DNA from: G965220825 sp965220825 | Lineage (GTDB): Bacteria > Pseudomonadota > Alphaproteobacteria > UBA828 | Assembly: GCA_965220825.1 (NCBI GenBank) | Contig: OZ244839.1 | Span: 2,542,001 to 2,606,000 of the forward strand | Length of the DNA: 64,000 nt | Direction of reading: 5' to 3' | Shown: in pieces, positions 24,499-33,645 of the stretch | Layout: each line of letters starts with the position of its first letter | Position numbering within the stretch: the first letter of the stretch is position 1 | The notes under the pieces: model-generated | The model's input: the letters and a program-made list of their open reading frames with translations, nothing else | The model's database searches: none | Told to the model about the DNA's origin: nothing | Translations under genes and position numbers: made by a program

Positions 24499-25009
24499 GG
24501 GCGGGCGGCTCGCCGCAGGCGTCGGGCCCGCGCTCGTCTTAGCGGCCGCCCTTGCGGTCGCCGCGCCGGCGCACGCCGCCTGCACCGACACGCCCGCACC
24601 CGGTGTCGACTGGCTTCGCTGCTATCTGGACAACCGGCAGTTCGTGGGAGTCGACCTGACGGACGCCACCCTGCGCGACGGGTTCTTCGCGCGCTCCGAC
24701 CTTTCCCGCACGAATTTCACCCGGGTGGACGCCCGCCGCGCCAAGTTCACCGACGCCGTCCTCATAGAGACGCGGTGGCCGGGCGCGCGCCTCATCGGCG
24801 CGGATTTCACCAAGTCGGATCTTGCCCGTGCGTCCTTCCGCGAGGCCGACCTCCGCCGTGCCCGGTTCTTCCGCGCGGATCTGCGCGGTGCGGACTTCAC
24901 CGGCGCCCGGCTGGATGGGACGGACTTCCTGAAGGCCGATCTCTCCGGTGCGACCTGGATCGACGGCGAAAAGATCTGCTCCGAAGACTCAAACGGACAA
25001 TGCAATTGA
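24482..25009 (+). CDS. Secreted pentapeptide-repeat protein
   Basis: A 175-residue protein from ATG 24482, which overlaps the thioesterase stop by 17 bases. A signal peptide (GPALVLAAALAVAAPAHAA) precedes a short Cys-containing linker (CTDTPAPGVDWLRC), then consecutive A(D/N)LXX-type pentapeptides: VDLTD, ATLRD, SDLSR, TNFTR, ADFTK, SDLAR, ADLRR, ADLRG, ADFTG, ADLSG. These build a right-handed quadrilateral beta-helix in the periplasm. Two further cysteines (KICSEDSNGQC) close the C-terminus and may form disulphides. The role is unknown. Gyrase protection, known for some cytosolic members, is unlikely because of the signal peptide. Confidence 0.85.
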   Translation: MRARRKGGRLAAGVGPALVLAAALAVAAPAHAACTDTPAPGVDWLRCYLDNRQFVGVDLTDATLRDGFFARSDLSRTNFTRVDARRAKFTDAVLIETRWPGARLIGADFTKSDLARASFREADLRRARFFRADLRGADFTGARLDGTDFLKADLSGATWIDGEKICSEDSNGQCN

Positions 25010-25749
25010 AGACCCCTGCACCCGCGCCACCGGAGGCCGCCGACCTCGCCCATATCGAGACCTGGATCTTCGATCTGGACAACACGCTCTATCCCGCGAG
25101 CTCACGCCTCTTCGATCAGGTGGATCGGCGGATCGGCGCCTTTATCGCCGACTTCTTCGACGTGGCGCATGACGAGGCCAAGCGGCTGCAGAAGAGCTAT
25201 TTCCGCGAATATGGCACCACGCTGCGCGGGCTGATGACAAAGCACGACATGGAGCCGGGGCCGTTCCTGGAGTTCGTCCACGATATCGACCTCTCGCCGC
25301 TCGCGCCGAGTCCCGAGCTGGAGGCGGCGTTGGGCCGCCTGCCGGGGCGCAAGCTCGTCTTCACCAATGCGGACGAGCCCTATGCGGAGCGCGTGATGGA
25401 CCGGCTCGGCATCGGCCACCATTTCAGCGCGATCTACGACATCGCGGCGGCGGACTGGATCCCGAAGCCCGCGCCCGACGCCTACGCCAGGCTTGCCTCG
25501 CGCCACGACGTGAATTGCGCCCGCGCCGTCTTCTTCGAGGATATCCTGCGCAATCTGGCGCCGGCGGCGGCGCTCGGCATGACCACCGTCTGGGTGCGCG
25601 GCGAGAATGCCTGGGGCTCGGCCGATGCCGATGCGGTCCGGCCGGACTATGTGACCCACGATCTGCCCGCCTGGCTCGACGCCCTGCTCGAACCGACGGC
25701 GGGCGGCGATTCGCCACCGAAAGACGGGATTGAAGGGAGCAAGCGATGA
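25000..25749 (+). CDS. HAD-superfamily pyrimidine 5'-nucleotidase-like phosphatase
   Basis: A 249-residue haloacid dehalogenase-type phosphatase of the SDT1/PHM8 type. Motif I is WIFDLDNTLYP (nucleophile Asp), motif II VFTNADEPYAERVMDRLGI, motif III KPAPDAYARL (Lys) and motif IV FFEDILRNLAPA (acidic pair). The ATG at 25000 overlaps the pentapeptide gene by 10 bases and was chosen over the long upstream open frame because homology begins right after it. Its last four bases overlap dapD (ATGA). Its place in front of dapD is commonly seen in Alphaproteobacteria. Confidence 0.9.
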   Translation: MQLKTPAPAPPEAADLAHIETWIFDLDNTLYPASSRLFDQVDRRIGAFIADFFDVAHDEAKRLQKSYFREYGTTLRGLMTKHDMEPGPFLEFVHDIDLSPLAPSPELEAALGRLPGRKLVFTNADEPYAERVMDRLGIGHHFSAIYDIAAADWIPKPAPDAYARLASRHDVNCARAVFFEDILRNLAPAAALGMTTVWVRGENAWGSADADAVRPDYVTHDLPAWLDALLEPTAGGDSPPKDGIEGSKR

Positions 25750-26591
25750 ACGAGGAGCAGCTCGCCCGCGCCGTGGAGGCGGCCTGGGAGGTGCGCGATT
25801 CGCTCTCCCCCGAAACCGGCGGCGAGGCGCGGGATGCGGTGGAGGCGGCCCTCGACCTGCTCGATTCCGGCGCGGCACGCGTTGCCGAAAAGGCGAATGG
25901 CGAATGGCGCGTCAATCAGTGGCTCAAGAAGGCGGTGCTGCTCTCCTTCCGTTTGAACGCCATGGCGCCGATCCCCGGCGGGCCCGGCGAGGGCACGCCC
26001 TGGTACGACAAGGTGCCTTCCAAGTTCGCGGGTTGGGACGAGGCGCGCTTCCGCGCGGCGGGCTTCCGCGCGGTGCCCGGCGCGATCGTGCGCCGCTCCG
26101 CCCATATCGCACCGGACGTGGTGCTCATGCCCTGCTTCGTGAATGTGGGCGCCCATGTGGGAAGCGGCACGATGATCGACAGTTGGGCCACCGTCGGAAG
26201 CTGCGCACAGATCGGCGGCAATTGCCACATTTCAGGTGGCGCGGGCATCGGCGGCGTTCTGGAGCCGCTACAGGCGGAGCCCGTGATCGTTGAGGACGAC
26301 TGCTTCATCGGGGCGCGCAGCGAGGTCGCCGAGGGCGTGATCGTGGAGCGGGGCTCCGTGCTTTCCATGGGCGTCTATGTGGGCGCGTCGACGCGAATCG
26401 TGAATCGCGAGACCGGTGCGATCCACCGTGGGCGCATCCCGCCCTATTCGGTCGTGGTGCCCGGTTCGCTCCCGGGCAAGCCGCTGCCCGACGAGACGCC
26501 CGGCCCCGGCCTCTATTGTGCGGTGATCGTGAAGCAGGTGGACGCCGGCACCCGCGCCAAGACCTCCATCAACGAATTGCTGCGGAATTGA
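25746..26591 (+). CDS. dapD: 2,3,4,5-tetrahydropyridine-2,6-dicarboxylate N-succinyltransferase
   Basis: Lysine/diaminopimelate pathway enzyme that transfers succinyl from succinyl-CoA to tetrahydrodipicolinate. It has 281 residues (family about 275-285). An N-terminal helical domain is followed by a left-handed beta-helix of hexapeptide repeats (IVRRSAHIAPDVVLMPCFVNVGAHVGSGTMIDSWATVGS); SCAQIGGNCHISGGAGIGGVLEPLQAEPVIVEDDCFIGARSEV is the family signature. It overlaps the HAD gene by ATGA and the TTG start of dapE, giving a coupled dapD-dapE unit. Confidence 0.98.
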   Translation: MNEEQLARAVEAAWEVRDSLSPETGGEARDAVEAALDLLDSGAARVAEKANGEWRVNQWLKKAVLLSFRLNAMAPIPGGPGEGTPWYDKVPSKFAGWDEARFRAAGFRAVPGAIVRRSAHIAPDVVLMPCFVNVGAHVGSGTMIDSWATVGSCAQIGGNCHISGGAGIGGVLEPLQAEPVIVEDDCFIGARSEVAEGVIVERGSVLSMGVYVGASTRIVNRETGAIHRGRIPPYSVVVPGSLPGKPLPDETPGPGLYCAVIVKQVDAGTRAKTSINELLRN

Positions 26592-27745
26592 CCCCCGCCG
26601 GACTGGTCGAGCCGCTCGCGCTTGTCCGTGCGCTGATCCGCTGCCCCAGCGTGACGCCGCAAGACGGCGGCGCCCTCGGTGTGCTGGAAGAGGCGCTCGC
26701 CGCCCTCGGGTTCACGTGCCACAGGCTCCGCTTCGAGGAGCCTGGGACGGCCCCGGTGCACAATCTCTACGCCCGCCTCGGCGACGCCGCGCCCAATTTC
26801 TGCTTCGCCGGGCACACCGACGTGGTGCCGGTGGCGGGCCAGGACTGGACGCGGGAGCCGTTCGAAGCCTCCGTCACGGACGGGACGCTCTACGGGCGGG
26901 GCGCGGCGGACATGAAGGGCGCCATCGGGGCGTTCGTGGCGGCCGTCGCGCGCTTCCGGGCTTCGGGCGGGCCGCCCAAGGGCTCCATCAGCCTGTTGAT
27001 CACCGGGGACGAGGAGGGACCCGCCGTCAACGGCACGCGCAAGGTACTCGCCTGGCTCGAGGATCGTGGCGAACGGCTCGACGCTTGCCTGGTGGGCGAG
27101 CCCACCAACCCGAACGTTCTCGGCGAGACCATCAAGATCGGCCGCCGCGGCAGCCTCAACGGGACGCTCCGGGTCGACGGAACCGGCGGTCACGTGGCCT
27201 ATCCGGCGCTCGCCGACAACCCGGTGCCGCGTCTCGTCGCTCTTCTGCAGGCCCTCGCCCGTCTGGAACTCGACGCCGGCACGGAGCACTTCCAGCCCAG
27301 CAATCTGGAGATCACCAGCGTGGATGTGGGCAACCCGGCGGCCAATGTCATTCCCGAACAGGCATCGGCACGCTTTAACGTCCGCTTCAACGACCGCCAC
27401 ACCGCCGCCAGCCTCGAGCGCCTGGTCCGCACATGCCTGGACGGCGTCGGCGAGCCCTACCGGCTGGAGGTCACGGTCTCGGGCGAGGCATTTCTCACAC
27501 CGCCGGGGCCGCTCAGCGAGACGGTCGCCGAGGCGGTGCGCACCGCGACGGGGCGGGAACCCGCGCTCGGCACCGCCGGCGGCACGTCGGACGCGCGCTT
27601 CATCAAGGACCACTGCCCGGTGGTGGAGTTCGGCCTCATCGGTCGCACCATGCACAAGGCCGACGAATGCGTCCCCGTCGCGGCGCTCGACACTCTGGCC
27701 GCCGTTTATCTCGGTGTTCTGGAGCGCTATTTCGCCGCAGCCTGA
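26588..27745 (+). CDS. dapE: Succinyl-diaminopimelate desuccinylase
   Basis: Zinc enzyme that hydrolyses N-succinyl-LL-diaminopimelate. I assign the start to the TTG at 26588, which overlaps the dapD stop (TTGA); it gives 385 residues, the usual length, beginning MTPAGLVEPLALVRALIRCPSVTP. A longer frame upstream runs inside dapD. Metal-binding motifs are FCFAGHTDVVP, GRGAADMKGA, TGDEEGPA, VGEPTN and the late GRTMHKADE; the GLNGTL-equivalent is GSLNGTLRVDGTGGHVAYP. Together with dapD upstream and dapF at 36.4 kb, three diaminopimelate genes lie within 11 kb. Confidence 0.96.
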   Translation: MTPAGLVEPLALVRALIRCPSVTPQDGGALGVLEEALAALGFTCHRLRFEEPGTAPVHNLYARLGDAAPNFCFAGHTDVVPVAGQDWTREPFEASVTDGTLYGRGAADMKGAIGAFVAAVARFRASGGPPKGSISLLITGDEEGPAVNGTRKVLAWLEDRGERLDACLVGEPTNPNVLGETIKIGRRGSLNGTLRVDGTGGHVAYPALADNPVPRLVALLQALARLELDAGTEHFQPSNLEITSVDVGNPAANVIPEQASARFNVRFNDRHTAASLERLVRTCLDGVGEPYRLEVTVSGEAFLTPPGPLSETVAEAVRTATGREPALGTAGGTSDARFIKDHCPVVEFGLIGRTMHKADECVPVAALDTLAAVYLGVLERYFAAA

Positions 27746-27767
27746 GCCGCCCGGGCGCGCGTCCCGC

Positions 27768-29399
27768 CTACGAACCCACGCCCCCCGCGCCGCCGGGCTC
27801 GCTCGCCTCGAGGTCGAGGGCGGCGGCCAGCAGGGCGCGGGTGTGGGGGGCCTCCGGGGCTTCGAAGATCTGCCGGGCGGGACCCTGCTCCACCACCACG
27901 CCATCCCGCATCACGATCACTTCGTGGCAGAGGGCGCGAACCACTTTCAGATCGTGGCTGATGAAGAGATAGGCGAGTCCGTGCCGTGCCTGGAGCGCGC
28001 GCAGCAGGTCGATGATCTGCGCCTGGACCGACATGTCGAGCGCCGAGGTGGGCTCGTCCAGGACCACCAGCCGGGGCTTCAGCACCAGGGCGCGGGCGAT
28101 GGCGATGCGCTGGCGCTGCCCGCCGGAGAATTCGTGGGGGTAGCGGTCCTGCATGGCGGGGTCGAGCCCTACCTCCGCCAGCGCCTCCTCCACCGCGCGG
28201 TGCGCCGCGCGCCGGTCGTCGATGCGGTGGACCCTGAGGCCCTCCTCGACGATCTGGCGCACGGTCATGCGCGGGCTGAGGGAGCCGTACGGGTCCTGAA
28301 AGACGACCTGCATCCGCCGGCGCAGGGGCCGCATCCGGCGGAAGGTGAGTCCCTGGAGCGGCCGGCCTTGAAAGACGATGTCTCCCCGGCTCGAGACCAG
28401 GCGAAGCAGGGCGAGGGCGAGCGTCGTCTTGCCCGAGCCGCTCTCCCCTACCACACCCACGGTCTGCCCCGCCCGGATGGTGAAATCCACCCCGTCCACC
28501 GCCTTCACATGGCCCACCGTGCGCCGGATGACCCCGGCCTTGATGGGGAAGTGGACCTTGAGTGTGCGGCAGGCCACGATTTCAGGCGCATCGGGCGGGA
28601 CCGCAAGCGGGTCACCCCGGGGCTCCGCCGCCAGAAGCTCTCTGGTATAGGGGTGGGAGGGGTTCCCGAAGATCTGCGACGCCGGGCCCTCCTCCACGAT
28701 TTCCCCACCCCGCATCACGCAGACCTTGCGGGCGATATGGCGCACGATGTTGAGGTCGTGGGTGATCAGCAGCATCGCCATGCCGAGGCGCTGCTGGAGG
28801 TCGGTCAGCAATTTCAGTATCTGTGCCTGCACCGTCACGTCGAGGGCGGTGGTGGGCTCGTCGGCGATCAGCAGGTCGGGCTCGCAGGCGAGCGCCATGG
28901 CGATCATCACCCGCTGCCGCTGCCCGCCGGAGAGCTCGTGGGGGTAGGCCTTGAGCCGCTCGGCGGTCCTGCCGAGCGCCACCATCTCCAGGAGCTCGCG
29001 CGCCCGTATCAGCGCCTGCCGCTTGGCGAGGCCGCGGTGGAGCGTCAACACCTCCGCCACTTGCCGCCCGATGGTGTGAAGCGGGTTGAGGGAGGTCATG
29101 GGCTCCTGGAAGATCATGGAGATGCGGTTGCCGCGAATGCGCTGCAGCGCACGCGGCGCCGCCCGGACCGTATCGACGCCGTCCACCTCGATGGAACCGG
29201 CGGGGTGGGTGGCGACGGGGTAGGGAAGAAGCTGGAGGATCGAGAGCGCGGTCACCGATTTTCCGGAGCCGCTCTCGCCCACCAGCGCCACGGTCTCCCC
29301 CTTTTCGATATCGAAGGAGACGCCCGAGACGGCGCGGACCGTCTCTCCGCCGCTCGCGAAGTCGACCGAGAGGTCGCGGATGCGGACCACCGGGTTCAT
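27768..29399 (-). CDS. yejF: YejF-type ABC transporter with two fused ATPase domains
   Basis: Energises the YejABEF importer for oligopeptides and microcin C-like compounds. The 543-residue protein has two ABC units: Walker A GESGSGKS with signature LSGGQRQR and Walker B DLLIADEPTTALD in the first, and GESGSGKT with FSGGQRQR and LVVLDEPTSALD in the second. The start at 29399 overlaps yejE by 4 bases; the open frame runs further upstream inside yejE but without homology. It ends the yejA-B-E-F operon and is convergent with dapE, 22 bases away. Confidence 0.93.
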   Translation of the reverse strand: MNPVVRIRDLSVDFASGGETVRAVSGVSFDIEKGETVALVGESGSGKSVTALSILQLLPYPVATHPAGSIEVDGVDTVRAAPRALQRIRGNRISMIFQEPMTSLNPLHTIGRQVAEVLTLHRGLAKRQALIRARELLEMVALGRTAERLKAYPHELSGGQRQRVMIAMALACEPDLLIADEPTTALDVTVQAQILKLLTDLQQRLGMAMLLITHDLNIVRHIARKVCVMRGGEIVEEGPASQIFGNPSHPYTRELLAAEPRGDPLAVPPDAPEIVACRTLKVHFPIKAGVIRRTVGHVKAVDGVDFTIRAGQTVGVVGESGSGKTTLALALLRLVSSRGDIVFQGRPLQGLTFRRMRPLRRRMQVVFQDPYGSLSPRMTVRQIVEEGLRVHRIDDRRAAHRAVEEALAEVGLDPAMQDRYPHEFSGGQRQRIAIARALVLKPRLVVLDEPTSALDMSVQAQIIDLLRALQARHGLAYLFISHDLKVVRALCHEVIVMRDGVVVEQGPARQIFEAPEAPHTRALLAAALDLEASEPGGAGGVGS

Positions 29400-30424
29400 C
29401 GGCCCACGAGCTTTCGGGGGTCGAAGGCGTCCCGCACCGCCTCGCCGATGAATATCAGCAGGCTCAGCATGACGGCCAGCACCATGAAGCCCGCAATGCC
29501 GAGCCAGGGCGCCTGCAGGTTCGCCTTCCCCTGGCGCAGCAGCTCGCCGAGAGAGGGCTCCCCAGGCGGCAGGCCGAAGCCCAGAAAGTCCAGCGACGTC
29601 AGCGCCGTGATGGAGCCCACCAGAATGAAGGGCAGGAAGGTGACGGCCGACACCATGGCGTTGGGCAGGCCGTGGCGCAGGATGATGGCGAAGTTGCCGA
29701 CGCCGAGCGCCCGTGCCGCGCGTATATAGTCGAAATTGCGGACCCGCAGGAACTCCGCCCGCACCACGCCCACCAGCGCCATCCAGCTGAAAAGAAGCAG
29801 GATCACCAGCAGCATCCAGATGTTGGGTTCGATGATGCTGGCCAGGATGATGAGGATGAAGAGCTGCGGCAGGCCGGACCAGACCTCGATGAAACGCTGG
29901 AAGACAAGGTCGATCCAGCCGCCGAAGAAGCCTTGCACCGCAGCGGCCGCGACCCCGATCATGGAGGCGAGGACGGTAAGCGCGAGCCCGAATAGGACGG
30001 AAAGCCGGAAGCTGTAGATCAGGCGCGCGAGCACGTCTCGCCCCTGGTCGTCCGTGCCCAGCCAGTTCTCGCCCGAGGGCGGTGCCGGCGCCGGCACGGG
30101 CAGGTCGTAATTGATGGTCCGGTAGCTGTAGGGGATCAGCGGCCAGACCGTCCATCCCTTCTCGGCGATGAGGTCGGCGACGAACGGATCGCGGTAATCG
30201 GCCTCGGTCTCGAAGTCCCCGCCGAACTCCGTCTCCGCATATTCGAAAAAGACCGGGAAGTAGAGCTCGCCGTCATATTCCATGACGATGGGGCGGTCGT
30301 TCGCGAGAAATTCGGCGAACAGCGTGAGGGTGAAGATCGCCGCGAATATCCAGAAGGAGACATAGCCCCGCCGGTTTGTGCGGAAGTTGTAGAGCCGGCG
30401 CCGGGCCAGCGGCGAGAGCGCCAC
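29396..30424 (-). CDS. yejE: YejE-type ABC transporter permease
   Basis: Inner-membrane permease, 342 residues, of the binding-protein-dependent type. An N-terminal cytoplasmic segment (RRRLYNFRTNRRGYVSFWIFAAIF) leads into the first helix, followed by a long periplasmic loop with Yej-typical text (YSYRTINYDLPVPAPAPPSGENWLGTDDQGRDVLARLIY) and five more helices. The EAA-like ATPase-contact loop is EFLRVRNFDYIRAARALGVGNFAIILRHGLPN. It lies 3 bases after yejB and overlaps yejF by 4. Confidence 0.93.
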   Translation of the reverse strand: MALSPLARRRLYNFRTNRRGYVSFWIFAAIFTLTLFAEFLANDRPIVMEYDGELYFPVFFEYAETEFGGDFETEADYRDPFVADLIAEKGWTVWPLIPYSYRTINYDLPVPAPAPPSGENWLGTDDQGRDVLARLIYSFRLSVLFGLALTVLASMIGVAAAAVQGFFGGWIDLVFQRFIEVWSGLPQLFILIILASIIEPNIWMLLVILLLFSWMALVGVVRAEFLRVRNFDYIRAARALGVGNFAIILRHGLPNAMVSAVTFLPFILVGSITALTSLDFLGFGLPPGEPSLGELLRQGKANLQAPWLGIAGFMVLAVMLSLLIFIGEAVRDAFDPRKLVGR

Positions 30425-30427
30425 GGC

Positions 30428-31537
30428 TCAGACCTCGCGGCTCTCGAAATCGATGCGCGGATCGACGATCACATACATGAGGTCGCCGATCAGGTTCACC
30501 ACGAGCCCCAGCAGGGTGAAGAAGAAGAGCGTGCCGAAGATGATGGGATAGTCGCGCTTAAGCAGGGATTCGAAGCCGAGAAGCCCGAGGCCGTCCAACG
30601 AGAAGATCACCTCGATCAGCAGAACGCCGGTGAACAGGATGCCGATGAAGGCCCCGGGCAGCCCGGCGATGATGATCAGCATCGCGTTGCGGAACACATG
30701 GCCGTAGAGCACCCGGCGTTCGGTCAGTCCCTTGGCACGCGCGGTGACCACATAGTGCTGGCTGATCTGATCCAGGAAGGAGTTCTTGGTGAGCATGGTG
30801 GTGGTGGCGAAGCCGCTCACGGCCATGGCCGTGATGGGAAGCGCCAGATGCCAGAAATAGTCCTCGATCTTCCCCAGCAGGGAGAGCTCCGAGAAGTTCT
30901 CCGAGACCAGGCCCCGGAGGGGAAACCAGTCCAGATAGCTGCCGCCGGCGAACAGGACGATAAGCAGAATCGCGAAGATGAAGTTGGGGATGGCGTATCC
31001 CACGACGATCACGCTGCTGGTCCAGACGTCGAAACGCTGGCCGTCCCGCACCGCCTTCGCGATGCCGAGCGGGATGGAGATCAGATAGGCGAGCAATGTG
31101 GTCCACAGGCCGAGCGAGATGGAGACCGGCAGCTTGTCCATCACCAGATCGACCACCCGGTCGTCACGGAAGAAGCTGGTCCCGAAATCGAACTGGACAT
31201 ATTGCGCCATCATATGGACGAAGCGCTCGAGCGGAGGCTTGTCGAAGCCGTATTCCACCTCGAGACGCGCGATCAGCTCCGGATCGAGCCCGCGGGCACC
31301 GCGATATTGGGTCACTTCGGGCGAAGCGGCGACATCCGCCTGCGCGGCGCCGGCCACTTCGCCGGGGCCTGCGCCCGAGACCCGCGCGGTGGCTTCGACG
31401 GCCGTTCCCGTCAACTCGGCGATGGCCTGCTCGACCGGGCCGCCCGGGGCGATCTGGATGATCGCAAAATTGATCACCATGATCGCAAAGAGGGTGGGCA
31501 GGATCAGCAGTAGGCGACGGACGATATAGGCGAACAT
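30428..31537 (-). CDS. yejB: YejB-type ABC transporter permease
   Basis: Inner-membrane permease partner of YejE, 369 residues. The N-terminus MFAYIVRRLLLILPTLFAIMVINFAIIQIAPGGPVEQ is characteristic of dipeptide/YejB permeases. A large periplasmic loop precedes five further helices; SQHYVVTARAKGLTERRVLYGHVFRNAMLII is the EAA-like coupling loop. The Yej-specific long insertion after the first helix (residues about 40-85) is present. Upstream, about 120 bases separate it from yejA and contain no other gene. Confidence 0.93.
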   Translation of the reverse strand: MFAYIVRRLLLILPTLFAIMVINFAIIQIAPGGPVEQAIAELTGTAVEATARVSGAGPGEVAGAAQADVAASPEVTQYRGARGLDPELIARLEVEYGFDKPPLERFVHMMAQYVQFDFGTSFFRDDRVVDLVMDKLPVSISLGLWTTLLAYLISIPLGIAKAVRDGQRFDVWTSSVIVVGYAIPNFIFAILLIVLFAGGSYLDWFPLRGLVSENFSELSLLGKIEDYFWHLALPITAMAVSGFATTTMLTKNSFLDQISQHYVVTARAKGLTERRVLYGHVFRNAMLIIIAGLPGAFIGILFTGVLLIEVIFSLDGLGLLGFESLLKRDYPIIFGTLFFFTLLGLVVNLIGDLMYVIVDPRIDFESREV

Positions 31538-31658
31538 GGCGGCCGGAATGCGCTATGCCGTAGCCCGGCCCTTGTCCGACGGCCTGCGCCGGGGGGCGGC
31601 GGGCCTCACGCGGCCCCTGGCTTGCGGGACGCGGCGCAGTGCGGCGTGCGCCCGGCCC

Positions 31659-33491
31659 TCACTCCCGCCCCTCGCGCCAAGCGGCGAGCGCCGCGTCCTT
31701 CTCGGCGTCCACCCACCAGGTGCTGAACACGCCGCGGGCATAGCGGGGCTTGATCGCAGGGCGGCCGAACCGGTTCCAATAGACGAGATGATGCGTGTTC
31801 TTGAACCATTGCGGCACCATATAATGCCCCCATAGAAGCACCCGATCCAGCGCGCGGGCGGCAGCCACGAGGGCCGGACGGTCGGACGCCGTGGCGATCT
31901 TCTCGATCAGGGCGTCCACCACCGGGTCCTTGATTCCCGACGAGTTGAGCGAGCCGACCTGGTCCGCGGTCCGGGAGCCGAAGAAGGCCCGGAGTTCCGC
32001 GCCGGGGGAGAGGCTCATCACGAAGCGCCGGGTGGTGATCTCGAAATCGTGCTCCTTGAGGCGATTCTGATATTGCGGCCCGTCCACCAGGCGGAGCGTC
32101 GCCACGATACCGATGCGTTTCAGGTTGCGCGCGAACGGGGCGAGGACGCGCTCGAAGGTGGGTTCGAAATAGAGGAACTCGATCTCCATCGGCTGGCCGG
32201 TCGCCTGCTCGACCAGACTGCCGTCCTGCATCGCCCAGCCCGCTTCCTCGAAGAGCCTGCGGGCGGTGCGGAGATTGGCGCGGTTGTTCCCGGAGCCGTC
32301 GGTTCGCGGCGGTACGAAGGCCTCGGTGAAGACGCGGTCGGGGATTTGCCCGCGATAGGGCTCGAGCAGCGTCCGTTCCGCCTCGGACGGAAGGCCCCGC
32401 GCGGCCATGTCGGAGTTCTCGAAATAGCTCGCCATGCGGTCGTAGAGACCGTGGAAAATATTCTCGTTCAGCCACTCATAGTCGAAGACGTAAGCGAGCG
32501 CCTCCCGCACGCGCGGATCGCGGAACTTCGCAAGCCGCGTATTGAGGAAGAAGGCCTGCACACCGGACGGCGTGTTGTCGGGGATCGCTTCCTTGATCAT
32601 CCAGCCTTCGTCGATCTGGGGCAGGTCGTAGGCGGTGGCCCATGTCTTGGATGTGAACTCCTCGTGGAAATCGAACGCGCCCGCCTTCAGCGCTTCCACC
32701 ACCACCGTCCGGTCGCGGTAATAGTCGAAGCGAACCTCGTCGAAATTGTACCGCCCCGCATTGACCGGCAGATGCGCGCCCCAATAGTCCGCCACCCGCT
32801 CATAGGTGATGGAGCGGCCGGCATCGACGGCCGAAACCCGGTACGGCCCGCTTCCGAGCGGCGGTTCCACGGTGGTATCGCCGAATGCGCGCCCCTCGTA
32901 GTAGGCCTTGGAGATGATGGGCATGCCGCCGACGATCAGCGGCAGCTTGCGGTTCTCCGTATCCGTCAGCCGGAAGACGACCTCGTGCGTGCCTGCCGCC
33001 TCGGCCCGGTCCACGCCCGCGAACTGGATGCGGAAGATGGGGTGGCCTTCCGCGCGGAGCGTCTCCAGCGAGAAGACCACGTCCGCCGCGGTGATCGGCG
33101 TCCCGTCGTGCCAGCGGGCCTCCGAGCGCAGGAGGAAGCGGACCGTGCGACGGTCCGGCGCAAGCTCCACATGGGATGCGATCAGACCATAAGCGGAATC
33201 GGGCTCGTCGGCCGCCGCTTCCAGCAGGCTCTCGAAGGGGAGGTTCGCGCCCGCGGCACTCACGCCCTTCAGTGTGAAGGGATTGAGCGTGCTGTAGGTA
33301 TCGACCGCGGCGAGGCGCAGAAGGCCGCCCTTGGGCGCATCCGGGTTCACATAGTCGAAATGGGTGAAGTCGGGGCCGTATTTCAAGTCTCCGAATAGGG
33401 AGAGGCCGTGCGCCGGTTCGGCATTCGCCACCCCCGGCACGGCCAGAAGCAGACTGAGGGAAAGCGCCGCGCACCGTACAAATCCCGGCAT
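31659..33491 (-). CDS. yejA: YejA-type periplasmic oligopeptide-binding protein
   Basis: Substrate-binding protein of family 5, 610 residues, first gene of the operon. A signal peptide (RCAALSLSLLLAVPGVANA) precedes GLSLFGDLKYGPDFTHFDYVNPDAPKGGLLRL, a classic YejA start. Later WHDGTPITAADVVFSLETL and LRTARRLFEEAGWA are SBP-5 hallmarks. YejA homologues capture oligopeptides and the antibiotic microcin C (family knowledge). The operon start is divergent from the nudix gene, about 155 bases away, so the promoters of both should lie in 33492-33645. Confidence 0.93.
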   Translation of the reverse strand: MPGFVRCAALSLSLLLAVPGVANAEPAHGLSLFGDLKYGPDFTHFDYVNPDAPKGGLLRLAAVDTYSTLNPFTLKGVSAAGANLPFESLLEAAADEPDSAYGLIASHVELAPDRRTVRFLLRSEARWHDGTPITAADVVFSLETLRAEGHPIFRIQFAGVDRAEAAGTHEVVFRLTDTENRKLPLIVGGMPIISKAYYEGRAFGDTTVEPPLGSGPYRVSAVDAGRSITYERVADYWGAHLPVNAGRYNFDEVRFDYYRDRTVVVEALKAGAFDFHEEFTSKTWATAYDLPQIDEGWMIKEAIPDNTPSGVQAFFLNTRLAKFRDPRVREALAYVFDYEWLNENIFHGLYDRMASYFENSDMAARGLPSEAERTLLEPYRGQIPDRVFTEAFVPPRTDGSGNNRANLRTARRLFEEAGWAMQDGSLVEQATGQPMEIEFLYFEPTFERVLAPFARNLKRIGIVATLRLVDGPQYQNRLKEHDFEITTRRFVMSLSPGAELRAFFGSRTADQVGSLNSSGIKDPVVDALIEKIATASDRPALVAAARALDRVLLWGHYMVPQWFKNTHHLVYWNRFGRPAIKPRYARGVFSTWWVDAEKDAALAAWREGRE

Positions 33492-33645
33492 GAGAGGACC
33501 CCTGTTCCAATTGCGCCCGCCTTATAGCGCGAACCGTCCGCGTCCGGGAGCGCAGGGTATGCCCTTCCGCGCGGTCGCATGGGTCCTTCGCCCGCATATG
33601 TACCGCTCTGGACTTCGGCCCGGAAGCGGCTTCATACTCGGTGCC

